Shown one piece after another: positions 9,876 through 18,898 of a DNA stretch of 64,000 nt. Position 1 is the stretch's first letter, and every line of letters begins with the position of its first letter. The position numbers were made by a program, and so were the translations under genes. Source of the stretch: Salinimicrobium profundisediminis (lineage in GTDB: Bacteria > Bacteroidota > Bacteroidia > Flavobacteriales > Flavobacteriaceae); contig NZ_JAPJDA010000017.1 of NCBI RefSeq assembly GCF_026241755.1, positions 39,850-103,849 on the forward strand, written 5' to 3'. Below the pieces are notes generated by a model. That model had not been told where the DNA came from and searched no databases. It worked only from the letters and a program-made list of their open reading frames with translations.

Positions 9876-9900
9876 AATCCCACGTTGCAAATTATGATTC

Positions 9901-9943
9901 AAAGCCACGAATGCACAGATAACCAGTGAATTCGTGGCTTTTT
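9901..9943 (+). terminator. Rho-independent terminator after the aminopeptidase gene
   Basis: A 12-bp perfect stem, AAAGCCACGAAT pairing with ATTCGTGGCTTT, closes a 17-nt loop and is followed by more T. Confidence 0.85.
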
Positions 9944-9985
9944 AAATATATAAATTAAACGCCAATAGCTATAAACTTCAATAAG

Positions 9986-10759
9986 ATGAAGATAAAATTT
10001 CAGGAAACGGAGATCCATTATTCAATAGTGGGAGAAGGTGAAACAACTGTACTGCTGCACGGATTTTTAGAATCTTCGGAAATCTGGGAAGACTTCCTGC
10101 CCGGGTTCTCGAAATACGGCAGAATTATTTGCATTGACCTGCCGGGGCATGGAAAATCGGGCGTTATTTCTGAAGTTCACAGCATGGAATTGATGGCTGA
10201 AGCTGTCTATGCCGTACTGCAAGCCACAGGTGTCAAAAAGGGCAATATTATAGGTCATTCTATGGGCGGTTATGTGGCCCTGGCATTCCTGGAGCAACAT
10301 CCTGAAATGGTTCAGGATCTTATGCTACTCAATTCAACCCCGCAGGCCGATAGCGAAGAGAAAAAAGAGATCAGGGACCGCTCTGTTGAACTGGTACAGC
10401 GAAATAAAAAGGCATACATCACAATGGCTATCAACAACCTGTTATCACCCCGCAATACAGCATCATTTTCCGAAGAGATTGACGAACTCAAAGATAAAGC
10501 TATGGGTTTTCCAACAGAAGGGATCACTGCAGCTCTAAAAGGCATGAAAATACGTTCAGAAAAAATTGAAGTTCTTAAAAATTACAGCGGACAAAAAATA
10601 ATCGTAGCCGGCAGCGAAGATCCCCTGGTTAACATTTCTGAATTAAGAAATCTTGCCGAAGGCTGTGGCTGCAAATTTTTCCAGTTTTCGGGAGGCCATC
10701 TTTCTTACATCGAGAATAGAGAACAATTCAGGAAATTGTGCATTTCATCGAAAAATTGA
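9986..10759 (+). CDS. Alpha/beta-fold hydrolase
   Basis: A 257-residue alpha/beta hydrolase with an oxyanion strand VLLHGFLES, the nucleophile elbow GHSMGG (S92), an acid in AGSEDPLV (D212) and the catalytic histidine in GGHLSYIE (H238). The size and cap-region length fit the MenH/BioH/carboxylesterase-like group, but nothing in the sequence or neighbourhood fixes the substrate. No signal peptide, so cytoplasmic. Its closest paralogues would have to be compared to decide between an esterase and a metabolic hydrolase. Confidence 0.88.
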   Translation: MKIKFQETEIHYSIVGEGETTVLLHGFLESSEIWEDFLPGFSKYGRIICIDLPGHGKSGVISEVHSMELMAEAVYAVLQATGVKKGNIIGHSMGGYVALAFLEQHPEMVQDLMLLNSTPQADSEEKKEIRDRSVELVQRNKKAYITMAINNLLSPRNTASFSEEIDELKDKAMGFPTEGITAALKGMKIRSEKIEVLKNYSGQKIIVAGSEDPLVNISELRNLAEGCGCKFFQFSGGHLSYIENREQFRKLCISSKN

Positions 10760-10829
10760 GGTATTTAACTGATTTTTAGGAAAGTTTTATTACATTCCTA
10801 CTTTGAAATTACCCTGAAAAACCCTATAA

Positions 10830-11099
10830 ATGGAAAATAAAATCCCTCGTTTGTTTTCTCCCAATGCCTGGATATGCGCAGTTTTTAGCCATAACTTTAC
10901 GGTTTCACAAAGGATAACCGACCATATCAAGGAGTACAAATGCACCCGTTGCGGACAGGAAATGACCGATACCGCCCACGGCTTTATCGCTAAACTCACT
11001 CCTAAGTTCCGGGAAACCAATTCTTACATCGCAAAGATCCACAAGCGCAGGTGTTCGAGAAAAATTTTTACTGAAAAAGACCTTTCAAGAGCTTCTTAA
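10830..11099 (+). CDS. Small conserved-looking protein with a CxxC pair
   Basis: An 89-residue basic protein with a possible treble-clef or zinc-ribbon core: C-x2-C in KCTRCGQEM, plus HGF and further Cys near the C-terminus (RRCSRKIF). It also contains WICAVFSHNF at the N-terminus. I do not recognise a function; short proteins of this look are annotated as DUF1660-like or hypothetical in flavobacteria. Its 3' end overlaps the convergent thiL end by 4 nt, leaving no room for a terminator, which supports a real gene rather than chance coding. Confidence 0.6.
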   Translation: MENKIPRLFSPNAWICAVFSHNFTVSQRITDHIKEYKCTRCGQEMTDTAHGFIAKLTPKFRETNSYIAKIHKRRCSRKIFTEKDLSRAS

Positions 11100-12148
11100 T
11101 CCTTATTATCCATGGCATTCCAGCCCCGGGCAATCAACTCGATCTTCTGATTGGCACGGGTAACCAGATGCATACCTTCACTTTGTTGGGTCATATGCCC
11201 AATCACCGTAAAATTAGGGTTCCCTTTGATTTTGTCATAGTCTTTTTGATCTATAGTAAACAGCAGCTCATAATCTTCTCCCCCACTTAAAGCAATAGTG
11301 GTACTGTCTAGCTGAAATTCTTCACACACAGAAATCACCGCCGGATCTAACGGAATTTTCTCTTCAAATAAATTAACTCCTGTTCCGGAGTTTTTACACA
11401 AATGAATGGTTTCAGAAGAAAGACCATCGCTAATATCTATCATTGAAGTCGGCTGAAGGTCAAGCGCTTTAAACAAAGGCGGGATGTCCTGACGGGCTTC
11501 AGGTTTAAGCTGGCGTTCAATGAGGTAAGTATAAGGATCAAGATCGGGCTGTGAATTAGGGTTCACTTTAAAGACCTGCTTTTCCCTTTCGAGTACCTGC
11601 AAGCCCATATATGCGGCACCAAGATCTCCTGTAACCACCAAAAGATCATTTTCTTTGGCTCCACTCCTGTACACCACCTCTTCTTCCTTTGCAGCACCCA
11701 GCGCGGTAACGCTAATCACCATCCCCGAATTTGAAGAAGTAGTATCCCCTCCCACCACGTCTACTTTGTAGAGTTTTGCCGCGAGCTCAATGCCCGAATA
11801 AAGTTCTTCAAGAGCTTCTACAGGAAAACGATTAGAAACAGCAATAGAAATGGTTATTTGACGGGCCTTTGCGTTCATCGCATACAAGTCGGACAAATTG
11901 ACCATTACCGCCTTGTAGCCTAAATGCTTCAGCGGCATGTAAGCCAGGTCAAAATGCACACCTTCCACAAGAAAATCGGTAGTAACCACTACTTTCTCAT
12001 CTTTAAAATCGAGCACTGCCGCATCATCCCCAATGCCTTTAATAGTGTTTTCGGGGGTGACCCCAAAGTTTCGGGTTAGGTGATCAATAAGTCCAAATTC
12101 ACCATATTCTGAAAGGCTTGTTCTGCTTTCGTTACTGTTTTCAAACAT
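11096..12148 (-). CDS. thiL: Thiamine-monophosphate kinase
   Basis: A 350-residue ThiL of the AIR-synthase (PurM) fold. Typical motifs: GEFGLIDHLT near the N-terminus, IGDDAAVLDF (Mg/ATP-binding Asp), TTDFLVEGVHFDL, then GGDTTSS (second metal site) and the C-terminal ISDGLSSE and ALSGGEDYELLFT. It phosphorylates thiamine monophosphate to the cofactor diphosphate. It begins with ATG 12148 and has a CAAAATTA element (TAnnTTTG on the minus strand) 22 nt upstream. No thiamine riboswitch is visible in the leader. Confidence 0.95.
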   Translation of the reverse strand: MFENSNESRTSLSEYGEFGLIDHLTRNFGVTPENTIKGIGDDAAVLDFKDEKVVVTTDFLVEGVHFDLAYMPLKHLGYKAVMVNLSDLYAMNAKARQITISIAVSNRFPVEALEELYSGIELAAKLYKVDVVGGDTTSSNSGMVISVTALGAAKEEEVVYRSGAKENDLLVVTGDLGAAYMGLQVLEREKQVFKVNPNSQPDLDPYTYLIERQLKPEARQDIPPLFKALDLQPTSMIDISDGLSSETIHLCKNSGTGVNLFEEKIPLDPAVISVCEEFQLDSTTIALSGGEDYELLFTIDQKDYDKIKGNPNFTVIGHMTQQSEGMHLVTRANQKIELIARGWNAMDNKD

Positions 12149-12170
12149 AATCCTGTTACATGAGTTTTGG

Positions 12171-12178
12171 CAAAATTA
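12171..12178 (-). promoter_or_regulatory. Putative -7 element of thiL
   Basis: Reads TAATTTTG on the minus strand (TAnnTTTG consensus), 22 nt ahead of the ATG. No obvious -33 TTG. Confidence 0.4.
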
Positions 12179-12355
12179 AGGCTTAAATGTTCATTTAAAG
12201 AAAGATGTCTTCAAAAAGCCATTTTTGGCAGGTGAAGAATTAAAAATTTTTTTCTTCAATTCTGAAAATGAAAAAGTTACACAAATAACCCGAAGAAATT
12301 AGAGAAGTTTGGCAAATAGCCGATGCCAATGCCCGAATTCTTTTTTCTGATAGCA

Positions 12356-12392
12356 TTTGCCATGGTAAAACCTATTGTTTGTATTATATTTG
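12356..12392 (+). promoter_or_regulatory. Putative promoter of the suf operon
   Basis: TATATTTG at 12385-12392 matches the -7 consensus exactly and lies 29 nt before the sufA ATG. A TTTG at 12356-12359 is 25 nt upstream, slightly further than the usual 17-23 nt, so only the -7 part is convincing. No inverted repeat resembling an IscR site was found beside it. Confidence 0.45.
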
Positions 12393-12421
12393 CATTTAAT
12401 TTAGAATTAATCTTTATAGCG

Positions 12422-12751
12422 ATGATAAAGGTAAGTGAAAACGCCAAAAAGAGAATAACCGCCCTTATGCAGGAAGATGGTTTTGATGCCATGCAGGATT
12501 TTGTTCGGGTGGGCGTGAAGAGCGGTGGATGTTCGGGCCTGTCCTATGATCTTAAATTCGATCATTCAAAGGCAGAAGGTGACAAGCTTTTTGAAGACAA
12601 CGATATTAAAATTGTTGTCGATAAAAAGAGCGTGTTGTACCTGGCAGGAACTATCCTTGAATATTCGGGCGGCCTCAACGGTAAAGGATTCGTATTCAAC
12701 AATCCCAATGCCCAGCGCACTTGCGGATGTGGAGAATCATTCTCGCTGTAG
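12422..12751 (+). CDS. sufA: A-type iron-sulfur carrier (SufA/IscA/HesB family)
   Basis: A 109-residue A-type carrier. The three conserved cysteines are C37 (GGCSGLSY), C101 and C103 (TCGCGESF). It receives Fe-S clusters from the SufBCD scaffold and delivers them to apo-proteins. Start taken at ATG 12422 (MIKVSENAKK); the frame extends upstream to 12323 but a TATATTTG promoter element lies in that extension and the family begins near this Met. First gene of the suf operon, separated from sufB by an inserted four-helix-bundle pseudogene. Confidence 0.93.
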   Translation: MIKVSENAKKRITALMQEDGFDAMQDFVRVGVKSGGCSGLSYDLKFDHSKAEGDKLFEDNDIKIVVDKKSVLYLAGTILEYSGGLNGKGFVFNNPNAQRTCGCGESFSL

Positions 12752-12780
12752 GTTCATAGTTCAAGGTTTAAAGTTTAAGG
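12751..12780 (+). repeat. Left arm of inverted repeat flanking the IVP pseudogene
   Basis: A GTTCAAGGTTTAAAG-type sequence starting exactly at the sufA stop. It shares an 11-bp perfect inverted match (AGTTCAAGGTT at 12758-12768) with the right arm at 13177-13187. Confidence 0.65.
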
Positions 12781-12783
12781 TTG

Positions 12784-13176
12784 ATGGGCACAGTAAAGAA
12801 TTTTGAAGATCTGGAGATTTGGAAAAGTGCACGCGGTATATGCAATGACATCTTTAAGATTAGATAAAATTCCGACCTGAAATCTGATTATAAACTTTAC
12901 GACCAAATGAACGGCCCTTCAGGATCTGTTATGGATAATATTGCTGAAGGATTTGAAAGGAATGGTAATAGGGAATTTATTCAATTTCTGGCCATAGCGA
13001 AAGCTTCTTGTGGAGAAACACGATCTCAATTACATCGTGCTCTTGACAGAAATTACCTTCCCAAAGAGGAATTCGACCTCCTCTACACTAAATTGATTTT
13101 ATTGAGCAAGCAGATAAGCTCTTTTATTAACTATCTGCAAAAAAGCGAATTAAAAGGAACAAAGTTCAAAGGGTAG
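12784..13176 (+). pseudogene. Four-helix-bundle (23S rRNA intervening-sequence, S23/IVP type) protein, in-frame stop
   Basis: From ATG 12784 the frame reads MGTVKNFEDLEIWKSARG, stops at TAA 12865-12867 and continues in the same frame to 13176 with [22 protein letters not shown] and [22 protein letters not shown]. These are the hallmark positions of the S23/IVP four-helix-bundle family (DLxxWxxA, QxxxxxxSxxxNIAEGxxR, FLxxAxxSxxExxxxL). The fragment after the stop has a Met at 12907 and could be made, but would lack the first helix. The function of the family is uncertain; members are found in rRNA intervening sequences and beside diversity-generating retroelements. It sits inside the suf operon between sufA and sufB, bounded by inverted repeats. 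Confidence 0.85.
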
Positions 13177-13201
13177 AACCTTGAACTTCAAACCTTAAAC
13201 C
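13176..13201 (+). repeat. Right arm of inverted repeat flanking the IVP pseudogene
   Basis: AACCTTGAACT (13177-13187), then a variant AAACCTTAAACC. It is the inverse of the left arm at 12751-12780, so the pseudogene is enclosed by inverted repeats. Confidence 0.65.
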
Positions 13202-13215
13202 AGGAACTCAGAAAG

Positions 13216-14661
13216 ATGGCATATACAGAAGATGATTTAAAAAAGGAGCTCGACAATAAAGAGTATAAGTACGGATTCTACACCGACATTGAATCTGAAA
13301 CTTTTCCTGTGGGACTCAATGAAGACATTGTGCGGGCAATCTCCCTCAAAAAAAATGAGCCGGAATGGATGACCAACTGGCGCCTTGAAGCTTTTAGGGC
13401 CTGGCAGGAAATGATCGAGCCAGAATGGGCTAATGTGCATTATAAAAAACCCAACTTTCAGGACATTTCTTATTATTCTGCGCCTTCAAAAAAGCCAAAA
13501 TATGACAGTCTTGATGAAGTTGACCCCGAATTGCTGGATACCTTTAAAAGGCTTGGAATCTCTCTTGATGAGCAGAAAAAACTTGCAGGGGTAGCAGTAG
13601 ATGTGGTAATGGATTCTGTTTCTGTAACCACAACCTTCAAAAAAACACTGGCCGAAAAAGGGATCATATTTTGTTCTATAAGTGAAGCCATTCAGGAGCA
13701 TCCCGAATTAGTGAAAAAATACCTTGGTACTGTAGTGCCTCAAAAAGACAATTTCTATGCTGCATTGAATTCCGCAGTATTTAGTGATGGTTCTTTCTGT
13801 TATATTCCAAAAGGAGTGCGGTGCCCTATGGAATTGTCTACCTACTTCAGAATAAACCAGGCCGGAACAGGGCAGTTTGAAAGAACTCTTGTGGTTGCCG
13901 ATGAAGGTAGTTATGTGAGTTACCTGGAAGGTTGTACTGCGCCATCAAGGGATGAGAATCAATTGCACGCTGCAGTTGTGGAGCTTATCGCTTTAGATGA
14001 TGCCGAAATCAAGTACTCAACCGTGCAGAACTGGTATCCAGGGGATAAAGAAGGAAAAGGTGGAGTTTATAACTTCGTGACCAAACGCGGAATTTGTGAA
14101 AAGAACGCCAAGATAAGCTGGACGCAAGTAGAAACCGGATCGGCTGTGACATGGAAATACCCAAGTTGTATACTGAAGGGAGATAATTCGGTAGGAGAAT
14201 TCTACTCTATCGCGGTTACCAATGATTTTCAGCAGGCCGATACAGGAACTAAAATGATCCATATTGGAAAGAATACCAGGAGTACAATTATTTCTAAAGG
14301 GATCTCGGCCGGAAGAAGCCAGAACAGCTACCGCGGACTCGTGCAGATAAACAGTAAGGCTGAAAATGCCCGAAACTTCTCTCAGTGTGACTCTTTGCTA
14401 ATGGGGAATAAATGTGGAGCCCACACCTTTCCATATATTGAAGCGAAGAACAAGACAGCAAAAGTTGAACACGAGGCTACCACCAGTAAAATAGGGGAAG
14501 ACCAGATTTTCTACTGTAACCAGAGAGGAATTGATACCGAAAAAGCGATAGCCCTTATTGTAAACGGATTTAGCAAAGAAGTACTAAACAAACTTCCAAT
14601 GGAATTTGCGGTTGAAGCTCAAAAATTACTGGAGATCTCCCTGGAAGGATCTGTAGGATAA
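13216..14661 (+). CDS. sufB: Fe-S cluster assembly scaffold SufB
   Basis: A 481-residue SufB with the full-length beta-helix core. Recognisable segments include [51 protein letters not shown] and the C-terminal [21 protein letters not shown], whose Cys and the EGCTAP Cys are typical for sulfur transfer and cluster holding. It forms the SufBC2D scaffold with the products of sufC and sufD downstream. Starts at ATG 13216, 15 nt after the right arm of the inverted repeat. The next gene begins 5 nt after its stop. Confidence 0.97.
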   Translation: MAYTEDDLKKELDNKEYKYGFYTDIESETFPVGLNEDIVRAISLKKNEPEWMTNWRLEAFRAWQEMIEPEWANVHYKKPNFQDISYYSAPSKKPKYDSLDEVDPELLDTFKRLGISLDEQKKLAGVAVDVVMDSVSVTTTFKKTLAEKGIIFCSISEAIQEHPELVKKYLGTVVPQKDNFYAALNSAVFSDGSFCYIPKGVRCPMELSTYFRINQAGTGQFERTLVVADEGSYVSYLEGCTAPSRDENQLHAAVVELIALDDAEIKYSTVQNWYPGDKEGKGGVYNFVTKRGICEKNAKISWTQVETGSAVTWKYPSCILKGDNSVGEFYSIAVTNDFQQADTGTKMIHIGKNTRSTIISKGISAGRSQNSYRGLVQINSKAENARNFSQCDSLLMGNKCGAHTFPYIEAKNKTAKVEHEATTSKIGEDQIFYCNQRGIDTEKAIALIVNGFSKEVLNKLPMEFAVEAQKLLEISLEGSVG

Positions 14662-14666
14662 TAACT

Positions 14667-15077
14667 ATGAAAAAAATATATTTTGCATTACTGGCAGGGC
14701 TGTTCATGCTCAATAGCTGCGGGGAAGATTCTGAACCCACAGAGGTTGAGCCACAGGTTGTAGTAGCAAAAGACAGCATACCCACCATAAAAGGAGAATT
14801 TATCTTTCTTGCAGATGCTGCAGTGCTTAAGGGTAAAGATTTCATTTATGGAGTACAAATAGATTCATTGAGTCGCGAACTGGCCGACAGTGTTGCGAAC
14901 TTCAAACAAGATGATTTTGACATGGTGCCGGTTACAGTTAAAGCCCGCATCATTAAAAATCCACGACGCGAAGGTTGGGAAGAACTGGTAGAGATAAAAG
15001 AGATCCTTGAAATCTCGAGTAAAGAGACCGATACTTCAGCTGCGCCAAGAATTAAAAAAGACATCGAAAAACCCTGA
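14667..15077 (+). CDS. Small lipoprotein of unknown function inside the suf operon
   Basis: A 136-residue protein with a lipoprotein signal: [20 protein letters not shown], acylated Cys at 18. The mature part is acidic, mentions no catalytic motif and looks like a small beta domain ([36 protein letters not shown]). It lies 5 nt after sufB and 22 nt before the sufC ATG, so it is co-transcribed with the Fe-S assembly genes. A periplasm-facing lipoprotein has no obvious part in cytoplasmic cluster assembly; whether it is a linked envelope-stress function or a chance resident cannot be told. Confidence 0.75.
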   Translation: MKKIYFALLAGLFMLNSCGEDSEPTEVEPQVVVAKDSIPTIKGEFIFLADAAVLKGKDFIYGVQIDSLSRELADSVANFKQDDFDMVPVTVKARIIKNPRREGWEELVEIKEILEISSKETDTSAAPRIKKDIEKP

Positions 15078-15099
15078 GGATTCAGGAAATATTGAAATT

Positions 15100-15852
15100 A
15101 TGCTTAAAATAAAGAATTTACACGCCAAAGTAGAAGGCCTTAAAATATTAAAAGGCATAGACCTCACTATAAATGCAGGAGAGATCCATGCTATTATGGG
15201 GCCCAACGGTTCAGGAAAAAGTACGCTTTCTTCGGTGATTGCCGGAAAAGAAGAGTATGAAGTAACCCGCGGAGAGATCAATTTTGAAGGAGAAGAGCTC
15301 ACAGAGTTTGATGCTGAAGAAAGGGCGCATAAAGGCGTATTTCTATCTTTCCAGTATCCGGTAGAAATTCCCGGGGTTACCGTGACCAATTTTATGCGAA
15401 CAGTGATCAATGCAAACAGGCAGGCGAAAGGTCTTAAAGACATGCCAGCTAATGAAATGCTGAAGATGATCCGCGATAAGTCTGAGCTGCTAGAAATAGA
15501 CCGTAAATTCCTTTCCCGTTCCCTTAACGAAGGCTTTTCGGGAGGAGAAAAGAAGCGGAACGAAATTTTCCAGATGGCTATGCTCGAACCAAAACTGGCT
15601 ATTCTCGATGAAACAGATTCAGGATTGGATATTGATGCCCTGCGTATCGTGGCTAACGGTGTTAACAAGCTGAGAAGACCAGATAATGCTACACTTGTGA
15701 TCACTCACTACCAGAGGTTGCTCGATTATATCATCCCTGATTATGTACACGTGATGCTCGACGGAAAGATTGTAAAATCTGGAGGAAAAGAACTCGCTTA
15801 CGAGCTGGAAGAAAAAGGATACGACTGGATCAAGGAAGAAGTAGGAGCGTAA
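15100..15852 (+). CDS. sufC: Fe-S assembly ATPase SufC
   Basis: A 250-residue ABC-type ATPase. Walker A is GPNGSGKST (about residues 36-44), the signature is [13 protein letters not shown] and Walker B is [16 protein letters not shown] with the SufC-typical D-loop, followed by the H-switch [15 protein letters not shown] binding drives conformational change in SufB-SufD. Start set at ATG 15100 ([10 protein letters not shown]); the frame is open further back into the lipoprotein gene but the family begins here. Confidence 0.97.
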   Translation: MLKIKNLHAKVEGLKILKGIDLTINAGEIHAIMGPNGSGKSTLSSVIAGKEEYEVTRGEINFEGEELTEFDAEERAHKGVFLSFQYPVEIPGVTVTNFMRTVINANRQAKGLKDMPANEMLKMIRDKSELLEIDRKFLSRSLNEGFSGGEKKRNEIFQMAMLEPKLAILDETDSGLDIDALRIVANGVNKLRRPDNATLVITHYQRLLDYIIPDYVHVMLDGKIVKSGGKELAYELEEKGYDWIKEEVGA

Positions 15853-15906
15853 GGCGCCAGAAGGCCCTTTAATTTTCCCCTTTTTGGGGAGTAAGAAAAA
15901 AGAACA

Positions 15907-17220
15907 ATGGAGCTAAAAGATAAATTATTATCCTCATTTCTGGCTTTTGAAGAGAACGTGAACATGAATAGTGATATTCACGACATAAGAAGCCGGGCCA
16001 TTAAGGATTTTGAAGAGATGGGCTTCCCCACAAAAAAACAGGAAGCCTGGAAATACACTTCCCTGAACAAGGTTTTGAAGCACGATTACACCGTATTTCC
16101 AAAAAAACATGACACCATTGATTACCGCGATGTTGAGCAGTATTTCATAGATGACATTGACACTTATAAGATCGTGTTCATCGATGGGATCTATTCTTCA
16201 CACCTTTCGGCTACAACACACGAAAAGATCGATGCCTGTTTGATGTCTTCGGCATTGAACAATTCCAAATACAAGCCAATTATTGATAACTACTTCAATA
16301 CGGTGGCCCCAAAAGAAAGCCTTACCTCTTTAAACACTGCTTTTTCGAGAGAAGGTGCTTTCATCAATATTCCGAAGAATACCATGGCCGATAAGCCCAT
16401 ACAGGTGCTAAATTTCTCTACCGGAAATGAATCGGCATTGCTGGTGCAGCCAAGAAACCTTATTGTTGTTGGGGAGAATTCGCATGTGCAAATTATTGAA
16501 AGGCATCAAAGCCTTACAGATCAACCTGTATTAACCAACTCGGTTACCGAGATCTTTGCCGATAAAAGAGCGATTGTTGACTATTACAAAATTCAGAACG
16601 ACAATCACAATGCTTCTTTAATTGACAATACTTTTATTGAACAGCACAGGGAAAGCCAATGTTCTGTACATACTTTTTCTTTTGGCGGAAACCTTACCCG
16701 AAACAACCTTAATTACTACCAAAAAGGAGAGCGCATAGACTCTACTTTAAAAGGGATTACGGTAATTGGCGGCAAGCAACACGTAGACCATAACACCTTA
16801 GTACATCACACAGAACCAAACTGTGAGAGCCACCAGGATTACAAAGGCGTATTTGCAGGGTCTTCTACAGGAGTCTTCAACGGAAAGATCGTGGTTAACA
16901 AAGAGGCTCAGAAAACGAATGCTTTTCAGTCGAATAATAACATATTACTGGACGATAAAGCGACAATTAACTCAAAGCCACAGCTGGAGATATTTGCCGA
17001 TGACGTAAAATGTAGCCACGGCTGTACTATTGGTCAGTTAGACGATGAAGCTTTATTTTACCTGCGCTCACGCGGAATTCCGCTAAAAGAAGCAAGAGCA
17101 CTTTTAATGTACGCCTTTGCCAATAATGTACTTGAAAGTGTAAAAATTCCGGAGCTTAAAGCCAGGATCACCAATATCATTGCCCTTAAACTTGGGGTGA
17201 ATGTGGGCTACAGCCTGTAA
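15907..17220 (+). CDS. sufD: Fe-S cluster assembly protein SufD
   Basis: A 437-residue SufD, paralogous to SufB in its beta-helix core. The N-terminal part has KKQEAWKYTSLNKVL, and the C-terminal part has HHTEPNCESHQDYKGVFAG, ANNNILL-like and KCSHGCTIGQLDDEALFYLRSRGIP, where the His after CSHG corresponds to the conserved cluster-assembly histidine. It completes SufBC2D. 54 nt after sufC, 21 nt before sufS, same strand. Confidence 0.97.
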   Translation: MELKDKLLSSFLAFEENVNMNSDIHDIRSRAIKDFEEMGFPTKKQEAWKYTSLNKVLKHDYTVFPKKHDTIDYRDVEQYFIDDIDTYKIVFIDGIYSSHLSATTHEKIDACLMSSALNNSKYKPIIDNYFNTVAPKESLTSLNTAFSREGAFINIPKNTMADKPIQVLNFSTGNESALLVQPRNLIVVGENSHVQIIERHQSLTDQPVLTNSVTEIFADKRAIVDYYKIQNDNHNASLIDNTFIEQHRESQCSVHTFSFGGNLTRNNLNYYQKGERIDSTLKGITVIGGKQHVDHNTLVHHTEPNCESHQDYKGVFAGSSTGVFNGKIVVNKEAQKTNAFQSNNNILLDDKATINSKPQLEIFADDVKCSHGCTIGQLDDEALFYLRSRGIPLKEARALLMYAFANNVLESVKIPELKARITNIIALKLGVNVGYSL

Positions 17221-17241
17221 CCCAAAACAAAAAACTTACTC

Positions 17242-18480
17242 ATGAAAGTTGCCTCTACTAAAACCCACTTTGATGTGGAAACCATAAGAAAAGATTTTCC
17301 CATCCTCTCCCGGGAGGTGAATGGAAAACCGCTGGTTTATTTTGACAATGCGGCAACTTCCCAAACCCCGCAGCAGGTAATTGATGCTATTGTTGACTAT
17401 TACACGCGATACAATGCGAACATTCACCGCGGAGTTCACACCCTGTCTCAGGAAGCCACTGATGCTTATGAGCAGGCACGGATAAAAATTCAGGAGCATT
17501 TTAATGCAGCTAAGGCCCACGAAATAATTCTTACATCGGGTACTACCCACGCCATAAACCTTGTGGCAAGTGGTTTTGCTTCCCTTCTGAAGAAGAACGA
17601 TGAGGTCATCGTTTCAGCTTTAGAACATCACAGCAATATTGTACCCTGGCAAATGTTATGTGAGAAAACCGGTGCAAAGCTGAAGGTAATCCCTATGAAT
17701 AATGAAGGGATGCTTAAAATGGAGGAATACGAAAAACTGCTTTCTGAAAAAACGAAGCTGGTATTTGTCAATCATGTTTCTAATGCTTTGGGAACTGTGA
17801 ACCCGGTTGAAGAGATCATCCAGAAGGCTCATGCTGTAGGTGCAGCAGTTCTTTTAGATGGCGCACAGGCGGCACCTCACATCAAAGCAGATGTACAAAA
17901 GCTGGATGTGGATTTTTACGCAGTTTCTGCTCATAAAATGTGCGGCCCCACGGGAGTAGGTATGCTCTACGGAAAAGAGGAATGGCTTAAAAAACTTCCA
18001 CCTTACCAGGGAGGAGGCGAAATGATTGCCACGGTGACCTTTGAAAAAACCACCTATGCCGATTTGCCACACAAATTTGAAGCCGGAACGCCCGATATTT
18101 GCGGCGGTATAGCCTTTGGAGCGGCTCTTGACTATATGAACAATATAGGTTTTGAAAAGATTGCTGCCTATGAACATGAACTACTGGAATATGCCACCCA
18201 AAAGCTGCTGGAAATAGATGATTTGAAGATTTACGGAACTTCTTCAGACAAAACAGCGGTCATCTCTTTTAACATTGGAGAAATTCACCCTTACGACATT
18301 GGCACCATTATAGACAAATTGGGAATTGCCGTAAGAACAGGGCATCATTGCGCTCAACCGGTGATGGATTTCTTCAAAATACCCGGTACAGTAAGAGCTT
18401 CATTCTCTTTTTATAACACTAAAGAAGAAATAGATACATTTGTTGAAGCAGTAAAAAAAGCAAAACAAATGCTGTCTTAA
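17242..18480 (+). CDS. sufS: Cysteine desulfurase SufS
   Basis: A 412-residue group II cysteine desulfurase. The PLP lysine is K232 in VSAHKMCGPTG, the cofactor Asp is in LLDGAQAAPH, and the active-site cysteine is C370 in RTGHHCAQPVM. It removes sulfur from cysteine to leave alanine and hands the persulfide to SufE, which is encoded two genes further on. The first frame residues DVETIRKDFPILSREVNGKPLVYFDNAATSQTP fit the family start, so ATG 17242 is accepted. Confidence 0.97.
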   Translation: MKVASTKTHFDVETIRKDFPILSREVNGKPLVYFDNAATSQTPQQVIDAIVDYYTRYNANIHRGVHTLSQEATDAYEQARIKIQEHFNAAKAHEIILTSGTTHAINLVASGFASLLKKNDEVIVSALEHHSNIVPWQMLCEKTGAKLKVIPMNNEGMLKMEEYEKLLSEKTKLVFVNHVSNALGTVNPVEEIIQKAHAVGAAVLLDGAQAAPHIKADVQKLDVDFYAVSAHKMCGPTGVGMLYGKEEWLKKLPPYQGGGEMIATVTFEKTTYADLPHKFEAGTPDICGGIAFGAALDYMNNIGFEKIAAYEHELLEYATQKLLEIDDLKIYGTSSDKTAVISFNIGEIHPYDIGTIIDKLGIAVRTGHHCAQPVMDFFKIPGTVRASFSFYNTKEEIDTFVEAVKKAKQMLS

Positions 18481-18490
18481 ATTAAGGTAA

Positions 18491-18898
18491 ATGAGGAAAA
18501 TACTGCTTTTAATACTTTCTGTAATTTCCCTTTCATGTGCTAATACCATAGACACTGTTACAGAAGAAATTCTGGATGGCAATTACCGGGTGATCTCAAT
18601 TCAGGGACACGAATCTCTGCCCCGCGATATTGTTTTCAATTTTAATCCTATGGCAAGTAAACTTTCGGGAAATACGGGTTGTAATGATTTTTCAGCGCAT
18701 TACAATCAACAGGGGAGCAATCTGGAATTTTCCACCCCTATGAATACAAGGAAGTACTGCAAGGGGAAAATGGAGGTAGAAAGACAAATTTTGTCTTCCT
18801 TCGAGAAGGTCTCAAAACTGGATCATACTGGCAATGAATTTGTTATTTATTCCAACAATGATGTACCTTTAATGACTTTAATTAAAATAGAACAGTAG
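18491..18898 (+). CDS. META-domain (HslJ-like) lipoprotein
   Basis: A 135-residue protein with a signal ending in the lipobox SLSC (Cys at about 16). The mature part has the META-domain pattern LDGNYRVISIQG, then SGNTGCNDFSAHYNQQGSNLEFS and MNTRKYCKGKMEVERQIL. META proteins (HslJ) are envelope proteins tied to heat or stress response. It lies 10 nt after sufS and its TAG stop overlaps the GTG start of sufE by one base, so it is translated within the suf operon. The second envelope lipoprotein in this operon. Confidence 0.85.
   Translation: MRKILLLILSVISLSCANTIDTVTEEILDGNYRVISIQGHESLPRDIVFNFNPMASKLSGNTGCNDFSAHYNQQGSNLEFSTPMNTRKYCKGKMEVERQILSSFEKVSKLDHTGNEFVIYSNNDVPLMTLIKIEQ

Noticed and set aside
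12149..12421. Thiamine riboswitch or IscR site upstream of thiL and sufA
   Set aside because: No TPP box and no convincing IscR-type dyad is visible in the shared 273-nt spacer.
15036..15704. 222-codon minus-strand frame opposite sufC
   Set aside because: The plus strand encodes SufC with all ABC motifs; the minus frame is Ser-rich, has no family features and is a shadow of biased codon use.
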